Shown here in pieces: positions 22,509 through 31,902 of a stretch of 64,000 nt of DNA. The stretch is from JANOGU01 sp964499865. Its GTDB lineage: Bacteria; Pseudomonadota; Alphaproteobacteria; Rhodobacterales; Rhodobacteraceae. Location of the stretch: NCBI GenBank assembly GCA_964499865.1, contig CAZCPY010000001.1, positions 124,001 to 188,000 of the forward strand, given 5' to 3'. The first letter of the stretch is position 1. Every line of letters starts with the position of its first letter. The notes beneath the pieces are model-generated. The model made no database searches. It was not told the origin of the DNA and saw only the letters and a list, made by a program, of their open reading frames with translations. A program made the position numbers and the translations under genes.

Positions 22509-25500
22509 ATGGCTTATACATTAAACGGTGAGCGAGTTCAACTTGTAATCGACGACAATAGCGGCGGAGCTATAACCGAGATTGCTATAGACGGAGTTAA
22601 TCTTGTAAACTCTGCAAATAAGTTCCGGCAAGTACAGTTCGGTTTAACGTGGTCTGATAAGACCGGCTCTTTTTTTCTTAGTGAGTCGGGCAATTCTCCC
22701 GCTGGCCCGGCTGCACCGCCTACAGCTGAACTTGTATCGGCTGTAGTTGAAGGTGATACGTTAATTACGACGACGAAACTAGGCTATCCACTACCGAGTA
22801 CAACTACCGCACTGGGCTCATTTTCGGTCGCGGAGACGACTCTCGAGAAGCGCGTTACGGTTGACTATCTAGGGAATCCTAACATAATTAGACTCGAATC
22901 GGTATTTAATCCCGCAGCGAGTACCAAACTTGGAACGGCTAGGTTATTATTTTCAGCCTCAACTATTGACGCTCTAAATAGATACTTCTACTATGATCCG
23001 ACAGTTTTGGCGGAGCCGTTTCAAATTTCTGTAGGCTCTGTGGCGCCGGCTACGTTTTCTACCGCTAACGATGCCGGCATAATCTACTCTAATCAAAACG
23101 GGAGTTTAGCGCTCGGTGTGTACTCCAGAGGCGCGATATCGACTAATGTGCCTCGACGCTTCACGCTGTTGGCTCCGGCGGCTTCTCCGGGCGAAGGCGG
23201 CACCGGACTATTCGCCGGAACCATGGTCGTCGCCCAAGAGACTCAGCCAGGCTCTGGGCTATCTGCCGACAAGTTTTGGAATGAGCAGTTTGTCGTGGTC
23301 GGCACATACGCTGAAGTCGCATCAGCTTTTAAGCAGATTTTTACAGGCATCCCGCTATCAGCGACGGCGCCGGCCGCCGGTCCCGCAGCGTACCTGAGTA
23401 TCGTCGCATTCCCTTTACAAATTGCTACCGGCACTACGTTTAGTGTTGTCGCGCAGGCTCTGGATGAGAACGGCTTAGTAGACGTGTCGTATACGCAGCC
23501 GTTTTCTCTCACGAGTTTTGGGCCGGCGGCGCTCTCTGGACCTAATACGGCTACACCGACGAACGGGACCGCTGTGTTTTCTGGCGTGTCTGCGACCGCT
23601 CTCGGTACGTATTTCGCGCAAGTCACATCTGGCTCTCTCGTGCCAGCGTCCCATACTCTTCAGGTTGTAAATCCGGTACCAGTTTTACTATTCACAGATC
23701 CAACGACCTTTACAACTTCGGCTGTACCAGCGACAATCGGCCTAGGAGGTCAATCCTTCCTCGCGGGAATGACCGCGCGTATAACTGGTACAGGAATTAC
23801 CACTCCCATCACTGTTCCGTGCACTGTGCTTACGGCGACAACCGCTACATTTGTACCTCCCGCTGAGATGCAGGTTGTCGGCACGTTTACTATCTCTCTA
23901 CAAAACATCGGGTCAGCCGGCCTGTTCTCAAATACCAAGACCATTTTGGTATCAGCCGCTCCTGTCAACCCCGTAGCCAATGAGCTGGTAATCGACGTAA
24001 TAACCACGTCCTTAACCGTACCGGCCTCTGTTACGCTATCGATTCTTGCCATAGACTCGACTCAATTCGACGCAGCATCTAAAGTGATTGACGTCGATGT
24101 CGACGGAACTATAACGTTAACAGCCCAGACACTTCCTGCGGGCGCCTCCGTCACTGGCCTAGGTGCGGTACCTATGGTTAATGGCGTAGCGCAAGTTACT
24201 CTTACTACAAACTTCGACGGCACGTTTGTATTCCGGGCTGACGGTACGGCCCTCAGCTTAGGCACAAAAGACACGCCGGAAATACAGATTGTTAATCCTT
24301 CGCTGATCACCCTAAATAGCGTATCCCCGGCATCTATCCCGGAAGACAGCCCAGCCACGACGATCACGGTGTCTAGCACACAGCCGGGACTTCCTCAAGG
24401 GAATACGACTATTCGCGTTAACGGGCTGGCGCTACCGACGACGAGCGTTAATTTTAACACAGCGACCGCGGTAATTCCGGAATCGATGCTCAAGAATCCC
24501 GGAACTCTAAGTGTCGACGTGGTTAGCACGAATCCGGTAACGACTTCTAACTCTATAGCACTAACGATCACTGACGTAATTGAGCCGCCGGCAGCACTAG
24601 AGTTCACATCAGTACCAAGTTCGGCAGTATTTGCAGGCTCCCCGTTCCAAGTTCAAGTTCGAGTTTTGGATACGGATGGAAAGGCGGCTGGACAGGTGCA
24701 AGACCTAACTATCACGGTCGCACTGCAGACGCCTGGTTCGGCGCAACTCAGCGGGTACTTTTCGAAGACAGTAAACAGCAATATCGTTGTTTTTGATGAT
24801 CTATCTATAGATACCGAAGGAACATACGTATTGACGGCCACAGCTGTTGGATTGACATCTGCTGAGTCGCCAGACATTACGATCTCGATTCCGGCGGCCC
24901 AAATAGTGGCAATTAATCCCGCCAGTGTTACACCTGCTTTTTTCTCTGATGAGGGTTCTCCGGCATTTGGGCTAACTTATTGGGGTGACGTACCCAACCA
25001 GCTAGGTATAAATTTCAACTTCTGGAATATCTACGAAGACTTTTCGTACTGTTTCCGTGGCAACCTGCGGTATGCGACGACTAAGGCAGTTGGGTTCAAC
25101 GGTGACGGCCTCGGCACGTCTCCCGATCCAGTTCTAGATAGTCTGGGTTGGCCTACCGTACTAAATGGTGAGTATGCTACCGTCCGGTTATTTACCGGCA
25201 TGAGCGTGCCTCAGCTATATCTAGACGGTACGAACCGCGGGCTACTGAAGGCGTATAGACCTGGCCGGTACTTATACGAAGTCTGGACCAACACCGGGGT
25301 CGCTAATCCAGTCGCCTATTTCGCAGGTGACGGAGACTGGGAGCAGCTCTCTTCTGGGTCATTGACAGCCCCGGCTGTGTATCGAGTCACAGTGGCTGAG
25401 GCCGATAGAACGAATCAGGGCATCGAGATGGTCCTATTCGCTAACGGTGCAGATCTGAAGATGACAAATTTGATCATCTATCACGAGAATGACGCTGCGT

Positions 25501-28500
25501 ATAAGAATCAGATCTACTGGGATCCTGAACTACAAACACAGTTAAAGCACTTCTGTCGTGGTCGAGACATGGAGGTGAAGCACCTTAATGAGCTCAGCGC
25601 GCTTATTTCGAATCTATCACAAGATCCGGCCTTGACGTGGGCTACCTGGGACGGATACGGCCCTCCGCCATCGGTTATCGTCGCACTGTGTAACTTGGCT
25701 GATTTGGATTACCATTTCTGCATTCCCGCCGCGGCAGCTAGGAACGTATCGTACATCGACTACTGGGCTACGTATATTCGAGACAATCTGAATCCGAAGC
25801 TTCGGGTTATACCCACAGTTGGTAACGAAATCTGGAACGGCCCGGGTAACGTCGAATTCGATACGTTTAAGTCAGCTTACGTATTCCAGAGTATTCACGC
25901 GCCGGCCCTCGGATTCTCTTCGGATTTCACAGGACGTCTTAAAGCTCAAGCACACTGCCAGCGGCTAGTTCACGACCGCTTTGCAGCTATATTTGCTGGT
26001 CAGACTCATCGAGTTGTGAATGCTGTTGAAACACAGAACGGCGGCAACGGAATGAGCATAATTCTGGACCATCCGTATGGGCCGGATGGTCAAACGCTCG
26101 GTCAGCGCGGCGTTGAAATACTTATAGCCGGCTACTTCCCTACCGGCGTAGATACGATCGCCTGGCATCAGTACAACCCGGCCTGGTCTACTGTGCAAAA
26201 GCAGGCGTTCTTCGAAACGGTCATCTCTGCATACACGCAGGCGTATACAGACGCCATCAACTCTGCGCGGATCATTGCGGACCAGGTTGGGCCGGGTAAA
26301 GCGTATCCCAATTGCTCGCTGGGCTCGTACGAGAAGTTCTTCCAAGAGGGTGCGCCGTCTCTCGCTGCGGTCCCTGATTGGTCGGCTGGTGCGAGCTACT
26401 TCCTCGGTGCGCCCGTTTATTGGCAGGCCGTCGGAGCGTCAAATAAGACTATACACATCTCTAATGTAGCTAATCCGACTGTCGGTACATTTATTCCCTC
26501 ACAGTGGACTAACACTGGAGCGATCGTATGGGAAGACTACACGTCGCAACAAAGAATAAACGCAACTGTCGGTATGGCGACGTTAAAGTCTATCGACACT
26601 TATCGAGGACTGATCGAGAGCGCCGTGGCGCAGTGGAGAGCACTTACCGACAAGTGCCTAACTATATACAAACTATTCTCGCGTCCGGATAGTCGGAGCG
26701 GCTTCAGGTCACTTGGCGCGGAACGTAACGAGCCGTACACCCAGTCGACCACGTTTACTTATACCGGTCCGTACGCTCCGAATCAGGCAATTTTGAATAC
26801 GACAATAAGGCCCAACGGTATTATTCCAGATCCGCTCGGGTCTGGAGGCTCCGGCGGTCAATTTACATTAACGGGTTTAAAGTTCCGTTCTGATACAGTA
26901 TTGACTGTGGATGGTGTTGTTACGCCCGCTGTGTACGTCGATCCTGGATTAATGCTGTTTACGCCCCTCCCGGCTCAACAGGCGGTTGGATTACACCAGG
27001 TTATCGCTAAGAACCCGGGCGCGCCAGATTCAAATTCGGTAACGTACGAAGTGTTAAGTGTTGCTCCTAATCCTGAAGCTGATGTCGGTGTGGCTGTGTT
27101 ATTCCAAGCAATCGAAGCGCCGAATAACCCCACATCATTTCACGCCCCGGAAACCTTATATCTCGTTGGGGCCGCCTTCGATTCCGGTTTCGGTACGGAT
27201 CCGTTATCAGCACCTAGCGGTATAGATGATGATTATACGGAGGCGACAGTAACATGGATTCAAAAGCCGGCAGATACCACGCTAACCGATTTCAGTGTCC
27301 CTCTAGTCGCAGGTGTTTTGGGTCCGATCGTACTAAATACCAAGGCTGACGGAATCTATCAAGCTGAGGTTACCTTTACTGGCGCGGGTGTGCCGGACGT
27401 CACAGGCACGACAGGAACCGTGACCGTGACTAACCCAGTACCGACGATAGACTCGATTGTACCTAATCTGTTTCAGGCGACCTCAAACCCTGTTACGCTT
27501 CAAATAACGACCTCTGGATTCTTTCCGCCAACTGGCGCAAATGTAATCATAAATGAGCAGATCGTCTTGTCTTCTACGACGGTATCGGCGAATAATAAGT
27601 CACTATCGGTCGTATTACCGTCGAGCGTTTCATCCGCGCCGGGGATCAAGAATGTAGTTGTGACGGTCGACAATTCTGTAGGCGGTGCCCCAGCCTCGTC
27701 GAACGCACTGTCTTTCGAGGTCACATCGCCTCCGCCAGGAGTAGAGAATCTTCCTGCCAGCATTGTTGTAGGTCCTACCAGCTACCAGCGGCTGCTCCCG
27801 GCCGTCGGCCCCGTTATAACTAGCGCTACTCCTCTACGAGACGCGCTGCGTACGATCGGTAAGTATTCTTCAGTTATAACTCCGGATAATACGCAACTGT
27901 TCACGCAGCAGGTAAATGGCGAGAATGCGTTCGAGGTGGTAGAGATTCTAGCCGGCGCGTACGGTAACATCATATTCTCCACAAATAACAATGGCCCTCA
28001 CGATGTTGCAATAGGCGCACCTTTAAGCGCTTCGGCGCCGCTACTGATTCGAGCCAGACGAGTTTCGGGTGTTGCTGATAAGGTGGTTATTCGCCCCTCG
28101 GACTTTACTGACCCGATTCCGGCCAGTATCTTTATTACCGGTAATTCGAACCTAAGCTTCGTTCACTGGTACGACGTTACTGTATTTGGACACCAACTAT
28201 CATGCTTGGCCACGGATAACAAGCTGTTGACTCCGACCGGCGTGTTAGGTAATCCGGCTCAGGCGTTCCGTAGTTGGAAGTGGGTTCGGTGCAATTTCCT
28301 TGGTAATTGGGACCCGCGCATCGTAGCGCTCGGCTCTGACCGGTTTGTGCGCGCACCTTTAATCGGAACATCGCAGGCGCAGTGGAACGCCGCAGGCGTC
28401 GAAATCATTGGCGGTGATAAGTCCTCATGGACCACAATACAGGCCTATGATGCCATAAACGCTGCGCCGCCGACGGAAGTATTGTCAGGTTTACCGTTAC

Positions 28501-30020
28501 CTCAAGGTCGGTTTGGTCGCCGATTCTTATCTGGAGACGTCACTAATCCGGCACACCCGAATTACAACGGATCGAGTGTCTACATAGGTGCGTACCCCTC
28601 GGCCAGCATTCCGAACTTTGCCTATAACCAACTGAGTCCTTACGCAGTAGACGGTATCAATGTCTATAACATCTGGGACTGGGAGTTCAGTGGCTGTAAA
28701 TTCTTGAATCATGCTTACGCTGCTGTCCGCATATCGAATATCGCAGGCGTCAGTACGAAGTTTGTTGGTTGCCATTTTGAGCAGAACGGTGAGTTCGCGC
28801 TACTGTGCTTAAACCGAGCCGGCACAAATCCGTTCAGTATTGCTAGCGGTGATGTTACCAAAGCACCCGTACTTGGCTCAGATACAGGCGGGCCAGGTGC
28901 GGGTGCCTTGGTACTGCAGGGGTGTCAGTTTGTTGACAATAGCTTCCAGACGACTAACACGCAAGTCATTATTCGCGGTATTCAAAAAGGCAGCCTTCTT
29001 GTCGAAAACTGTCAGTTCCTAGGCGGCTATTTGGATGCGATGCGGCATTTACCTGCAGCCTGTGGCGGCGGTATCGACGTAGGCGACGATGCACAGTTCG
29101 ACAGTCAAGGAGTCCTAACGCATTGGTACTCTAACCTTACAACAACGGCCAATCTACCACTGGTACCTTGGACAGATGTTCTATCGCAATTTGTATCAAA
29201 TAGCACGTGCACAACTCTTCCAGGGACTGTGAGCGGCAATATCGTATGCGGCTGGCCATATCTCCCCGGTCCGAATATCACTAATCAGCAGTACGCGGCT
29301 GTGGCTAGTGATCCGGGCGTGACTCTACCTGGCGCGGCTGTATTGGCCGGCCTGCAACAGACTGAGTCTGTGATAATTACTAACTCAGTATTTGCGTTTA
29401 ATCCTGATGATACAGGACTATCGTGGAACCTGCCCATTGCGAATAAGAATCCGGCTGGTGTGGCAGCCGCTAGAGATTCGCTACTGCTCGGGGGCATTCG
29501 ATTCTTACAAATCGATGGGTCTACTTTCTTACAAAAATCGAGCCTGTTTGGCATTCGTATAGACCCGATCTTTGCAGGTAAGCATATTAGTTCCCTGACC
29601 AATCAGATTGGCGGCGGAGCTGTTCCAAACAGTATCGCCGATGAGATGGTATTTGCTTATAGCGGGTCGAAATACGATACCAACGTACTTAAATTAACGC
29701 TCAAAGGCGCCGGTCCAGTATCTGGTCCGTTACTGGCGCTTGCGTCTTTGAAGGTTTACCCGCCGACCAGTACTCCCCTTCCGCCTAATTTCCTGATGCG
29801 CGCCTGCGTTCCGCTTCCGGACGCCTACTCAATCGCAGGTCTCGAAGCGCTCAATCTAGAGATATTCGACTCTAATCAGATTCCGTACCCTGTTCAGTTC
29901 AATCCTGTGGCGTACTACCCTAGCGGCAACGTGTCTGTGGTTGAAGTTTGTTCCGTCGTACTGACTGATGTCGGAGCTAACGGTACGCCGCAGGTATATA
30001 CGTTAGCGCGGCGCGTCTGA
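22509..30020 (+). CDS. Giant tail fibre/spike with glycosidase-like and beta-helix domains
   Basis: It encodes 2503 aa. Order of parts: N-terminal beta domain (1-280); bacterial Ig-like and IPT/TIG domains (about 290-820); a 550-residue central domain (about 830-1400) with WAYI-type barrel features and a N-E-I-W-N motif near residue 1106, resembling the acid/base Glu region of clan GH-A glycoside hydrolases; IPT-like domains (about 1440-1530, 1640-1745); and a right-handed parallel beta-helix (about 1760-2390) typical of depolymerising tailspikes. Its likely job is binding and perhaps cleaving a host surface polysaccharide. The catalytic assignment is inferred from one motif. Confidence 0.75.
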   Translation: MAYTLNGERVQLVIDDNSGGAITEIAIDGVNLVNSANKFRQVQFGLTWSDKTGSFFLSESGNSPAGPAAPPTAELVSAVVEGDTLITTTKLGYPLPSTTTALGSFSVAETTLEKRVTVDYLGNPNIIRLESVFNPAASTKLGTARLLFSASTIDALNRYFYYDPTVLAEPFQISVGSVAPATFSTANDAGIIYSNQNGSLALGVYSRGAISTNVPRRFTLLAPAASPGEGGTGLFAGTMVVAQETQPGSGLSADKFWNEQFVVVGTYAEVASAFKQIFTGIPLSATAPAAGPAAYLSIVAFPLQIATGTTFSVVAQALDENGLVDVSYTQPFSLTSFGPAALSGPNTATPTNGTAVFSGVSATALGTYFAQVTSGSLVPASHTLQVVNPVPVLLFTDPTTFTTSAVPATIGLGGQSFLAGMTARITGTGITTPITVPCTVLTATTATFVPPAEMQVVGTFTISLQNIGSAGLFSNTKTILVSAAPVNPVANELVIDVITTSLTVPASVTLSILAIDSTQFDAASKVIDVDVDGTITLTAQTLPAGASVTGLGAVPMVNGVAQVTLTTNFDGTFVFRADGTALSLGTKDTPEIQIVNPSLITLNSVSPASIPEDSPATTITVSSTQPGLPQGNTTIRVNGLALPTTSVNFNTATAVIPESMLKNPGTLSVDVVSTNPVTTSNSIALTITDVIEPPAALEFTSVPSSAVFAGSPFQVQVRVLDTDGKAAGQVQDLTITVALQTPGSAQLSGYFSKTVNSNIVVFDDLSIDTEGTYVLTATAVGLTSAESPDITISIPAAQIVAINPASVTPAFFSDEGSPAFGLTYWGDVPNQLGINFNFWNIYEDFSYCFRGNLRYATTKAVGFNGDGLGTSPDPVLDSLGWPTVLNGEYATVRLFTGMSVPQLYLDGTNRGLLKAYRPGRYLYEVWTNTGVANPVAYFAGDGDWEQLSSGSLTAPAVYRVTVAEADRTNQGIEMVLFANGADLKMTNLIIYHENDAAYKNQIYWDPELQTQLKHFCRGRDMEVKHLNELSALISNLSQDPALTWATWDGYGPPPSVIVALCNLADLDYHFCIPAAAARNVSYIDYWATYIRDNLNPKLRVIPTVGNEIWNGPGNVEFDTFKSAYVFQSIHAPALGFSSDFTGRLKAQAHCQRLVHDRFAAIFAGQTHRVVNAVETQNGGNGMSIILDHPYGPDGQTLGQRGVEILIAGYFPTGVDTIAWHQYNPAWSTVQKQAFFETVISAYTQAYTDAINSARIIADQVGPGKAYPNCSLGSYEKFFQEGAPSLAAVPDWSAGASYFLGAPVYWQAVGASNKTIHISNVANPTVGTFIPSQWTNTGAIVWEDYTSQQRINATVGMATLKSIDTYRGLIESAVAQWRALTDKCLTIYKLFSRPDSRSGFRSLGAERNEPYTQSTTFTYTGPYAPNQAILNTTIRPNGIIPDPLGSGGSGGQFTLTGLKFRSDTVLTVDGVVTPAVYVDPGLMLFTPLPAQQAVGLHQVIAKNPGAPDSNSVTYEVLSVAPNPEADVGVAVLFQAIEAPNNPTSFHAPETLYLVGAAFDSGFGTDPLSAPSGIDDDYTEATVTWIQKPADTTLTDFSVPLVAGVLGPIVLNTKADGIYQAEVTFTGAGVPDVTGTTGTVTVTNPVPTIDSIVPNLFQATSNPVTLQITTSGFFPPTGANVIINEQIVLSSTTVSANNKSLSVVLPSSVSSAPGIKNVVVTVDNSVGGAPASSNALSFEVTSPPPGVENLPASIVVGPTSYQRLLPAVGPVITSATPLRDALRTIGKYSSVITPDNTQLFTQQVNGENAFEVVEILAGAYGNIIFSTNNNGPHDVAIGAPLSASAPLLIRARRVSGVADKVVIRPSDFTDPIPASIFITGNSNLSFVHWYDVTVFGHQLSCLATDNKLLTPTGVLGNPAQAFRSWKWVRCNFLGNWDPRIVALGSDRFVRAPLIGTSQAQWNAAGVEIIGGDKSSWTTIQAYDAINAAPPTEVLSGLPLPQGRFGRRFLSGDVTNPAHPNYNGSSVYIGAYPSASIPNFAYNQLSPYAVDGINVYNIWDWEFSGCKFLNHAYAAVRISNIAGVSTKFVGCHFEQNGEFALLCLNRAGTNPFSIASGDVTKAPVLGSDTGGPGAGALVLQGCQFVDNSFQTTNTQVIIRGIQKGSLLVENCQFLGGYLDAMRHLPAACGGGIDVGDDAQFDSQGVLTHWYSNLTTTANLPLVPWTDVLSQFVSNSTCTTLPGTVSGNIVCGWPYLPGPNITNQQYAAVASDPGVTLPGAAVLAGLQQTESVIITNSVFAFNPDDTGLSWNLPIANKNPAGVAAARDSLLLGGIRFLQIDGSTFLQKSSLFGIRIDPIFAGKHISSLTNQIGGGAVPNSIADEMVFAYSGSKYDTNVLKLTLKGAGPVSGPLLALASLKVYPPTSTPLPPNFLMRACVPLPDAYSIAGLEALNLEIFDSNQIPYPVQFNPVAYYPSGNVSVVEVCSVVLTDVGANGTPQVYTLARRV

Positions 30021-30022
30021 CA

Positions 30023-30032
30023 TACACTATAA
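30023..30032 (+). promoter_or_regulatory. Plus-strand promoter box TACACTATAA
   Basis: It sits between the giant fibre stop and ATG 30041. TACACTATA is repeated at 48488. Confidence 0.35.
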
Positions 30033-30040
30033 GCACACAT

Positions 30041-31381
30041 ATGAAAAAGGTGACATTTGCTAAAGGCGTTCGACCGACAGTCGGAGACATGAACGCTATA
30101 GGAACTACGACTGAAGAGGCGTTAGATCAGCTTATTCGGGCGCTACTGTCAACCGAGACTGGAAGCGTGCTGTTCGACGCCGCGCCTCCTACGGTATCGG
30201 TCCTGAATGATGTGCTTACCGTAACAGTTCCCTCGCAATGGTTCGTTATTGCCGGCGCGGTACAGAAAACGCAGGAAGTTGTTGCGCAGTTTAACGCTGG
30301 CGCTAACAACCTACGCATCGATGTGTACTTAGTTGCTGGTAAAACAGGCCAGAACGAGACGAGAGACTTTAACTCTGTTGATCCGACTACCGGCTATCTA
30401 ATTCAGCAGACGCTTACTACCCAGGTTCGACAAAATGATGCGCCGAGAGTCGAATTCGTTACAGGTACGGATATCCTGCTGGCACCCACACCACCTGTAC
30501 TATCTTCTACGGATGTAGGACGTGTACGACTGGCCATAATTAGGTACGTTAACCTATCTAACTCGTTTACGATCGACTTAAACACAACAGAACGTTACGT
30601 ACTTCCTCCAGGAGCGGTAGCGGGCCTGACAGCGCACGCACTCTCTCACTTACCCGGCGGCTCAGACGCTATACAAGTTGCGACTGTCTCAGGAAACACC
30701 AGCACAGCTGGTCTGATGCCTGCTGATTCTTTAGTTAAGGTCCAGGCAGCTATTCAAGACGTAGCTGTGGCCGGCGGTAGTGAGTTCATTACGGTATCGA
30801 CATCAGTTGCTAGAGAGGTCGAAGTAGGTGTGCGTATCGCAGATTCACTCACTATTGAGGATATAGGTGGTCAGCAACACCTGGCTGCTGCCTTTCTACC
30901 TCCGAGCCAGGCCGCCGGTTTCTCCTCCTCCGTGGCCAGAGCTGACCATACGCACACGTCATTTGATTCCGGGTTCTTAGTTCAAGTAACAGAACTTGAT
31001 GTAACCGGTAATTTAGGTACTATTCTACCCATCAGCTTTTTGTCGCAAACACAGGGTCAAAAGACCTTGGTACCGAAGCGCATTTTGTCCGTTGATTGTT
31101 TCTGGGAGCCCGCGAATCAAACTAATACGAACAGTCCCAAAGGAGTCCACACTGGATGGACCGCTATTAACACTTCAGGTACGAACGCTACGGTAGGCGC
31201 TAGGGCGTTGATAACTGGCCCGTCTACATTTGAGATAGAGATTGGCGAGCTAGGAGTGACGTTCTTGTCAGCTGCAACGAAGAATAAGGTAGCGTCTCCC
31301 GAGTGGACATCACCCGCATATAACCAAGGTTCCTATCCAACTAGCGGAAAACTAAGGATCGTGGCCGTTGCGCAAACGTAA
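30041..31381 (+). CDS. Tail fibre / structural protein (446 aa)
   Basis: It starts MKKVTFAKGVRPTVGDMNAI. The N-terminal 180 residues form a beta-rich attachment domain with a VTVPSQWFVIAGAVQK segment. A linker contains LTAHALSHLPGGSDAI, a string common in phage fibre shafts. A later ADHTHTSFDSG motif is also typical of fibres, and the C-terminal part is beta-rich. I infer a fibre or attachment protein that joins a larger complex with the next two genes. Confidence 0.65.
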   Translation: MKKVTFAKGVRPTVGDMNAIGTTTEEALDQLIRALLSTETGSVLFDAAPPTVSVLNDVLTVTVPSQWFVIAGAVQKTQEVVAQFNAGANNLRIDVYLVAGKTGQNETRDFNSVDPTTGYLIQQTLTTQVRQNDAPRVEFVTGTDILLAPTPPVLSSTDVGRVRLAIIRYVNLSNSFTIDLNTTERYVLPPGAVAGLTAHALSHLPGGSDAIQVATVSGNTSTAGLMPADSLVKVQAAIQDVAVAGGSEFITVSTSVAREVEVGVRIADSLTIEDIGGQQHLAAAFLPPSQAAGFSSSVARADHTHTSFDSGFLVQVTELDVTGNLGTILPISFLSQTQGQKTLVPKRILSVDCFWEPANQTNTNSPKGVHTGWTAINTSGTNATVGARALITGPSTFEIEIGELGVTFLSAATKNKVASPEWTSPAYNQGSYPTSGKLRIVAVAQT

Positions 31382-31383
31382 TC

Positions 31384-31902
31384 ATGCACAAAAAAGAGTC
31401 AATGGTTGGTCAGCTAAAGGGCAAAGTCGAGCTGACTATTTCAACAGAACAAAACGTGGTCTATACGATGCGAAGCAAAAATCTCGTCGTAGATTCCGCG
31501 CAAGAAGTAATTGCCGGCCTCTTACGCCGCGATTTTGCGAATTTTATACCACAATATGTAACGATTGGCGACGGCGGCGATCTTGAACAAGACGCGAAGG
31601 TTGACTCTGGCGCGCGCGTAGCCCCCGCATCTACAGATACGGTCGTTCGTAGCGTAGTAGCTAAGATTCCGATCGTACAGGTCATAGCGAACGAGGACGG
31701 CTCGTGGACATATGTAGCCATCGCGGGAAAAAATGAGGCCGTGACGCCGGCGATCAACGAGCTCGGCCTAGAATCGGCGAACGGAACATTGATATCACAT
31801 TTCGTGACGGAAGCTACACAAAACGGGAGGGCTCGTAAATACCCGAAATCTTCGGCTGAGCACTTAGTAATTCGCTGGACACTTTCTTTTTCGCTTCTAT
31901 GA
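31384..31902 (+). CDS. Small tail-fibre-associated structural protein (172 aa)
   Basis: It begins MHKKESMVGQLKGKVELTIS, three nt after the upstream stop. The layout VIAGLLRRDFANFIPQYVTIGDGGD, then a beta-rich C-terminal half, resembles phage structural proteins that carry an (I/V)GxGG turn after a helix (baseplate or fibre connectors). The stop overlaps the next ATG (ATGA), and the operon order suggests a connector between fibre proteins. Confidence 0.55.
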   Translation: MHKKESMVGQLKGKVELTISTEQNVVYTMRSKNLVVDSAQEVIAGLLRRDFANFIPQYVTIGDGGDLEQDAKVDSGARVAPASTDTVVRSVVAKIPIVQVIANEDGSWTYVAIAGKNEAVTPAINELGLESANGTLISHFVTEATQNGRARKYPKSSAEHLVIRWTLSFSLL

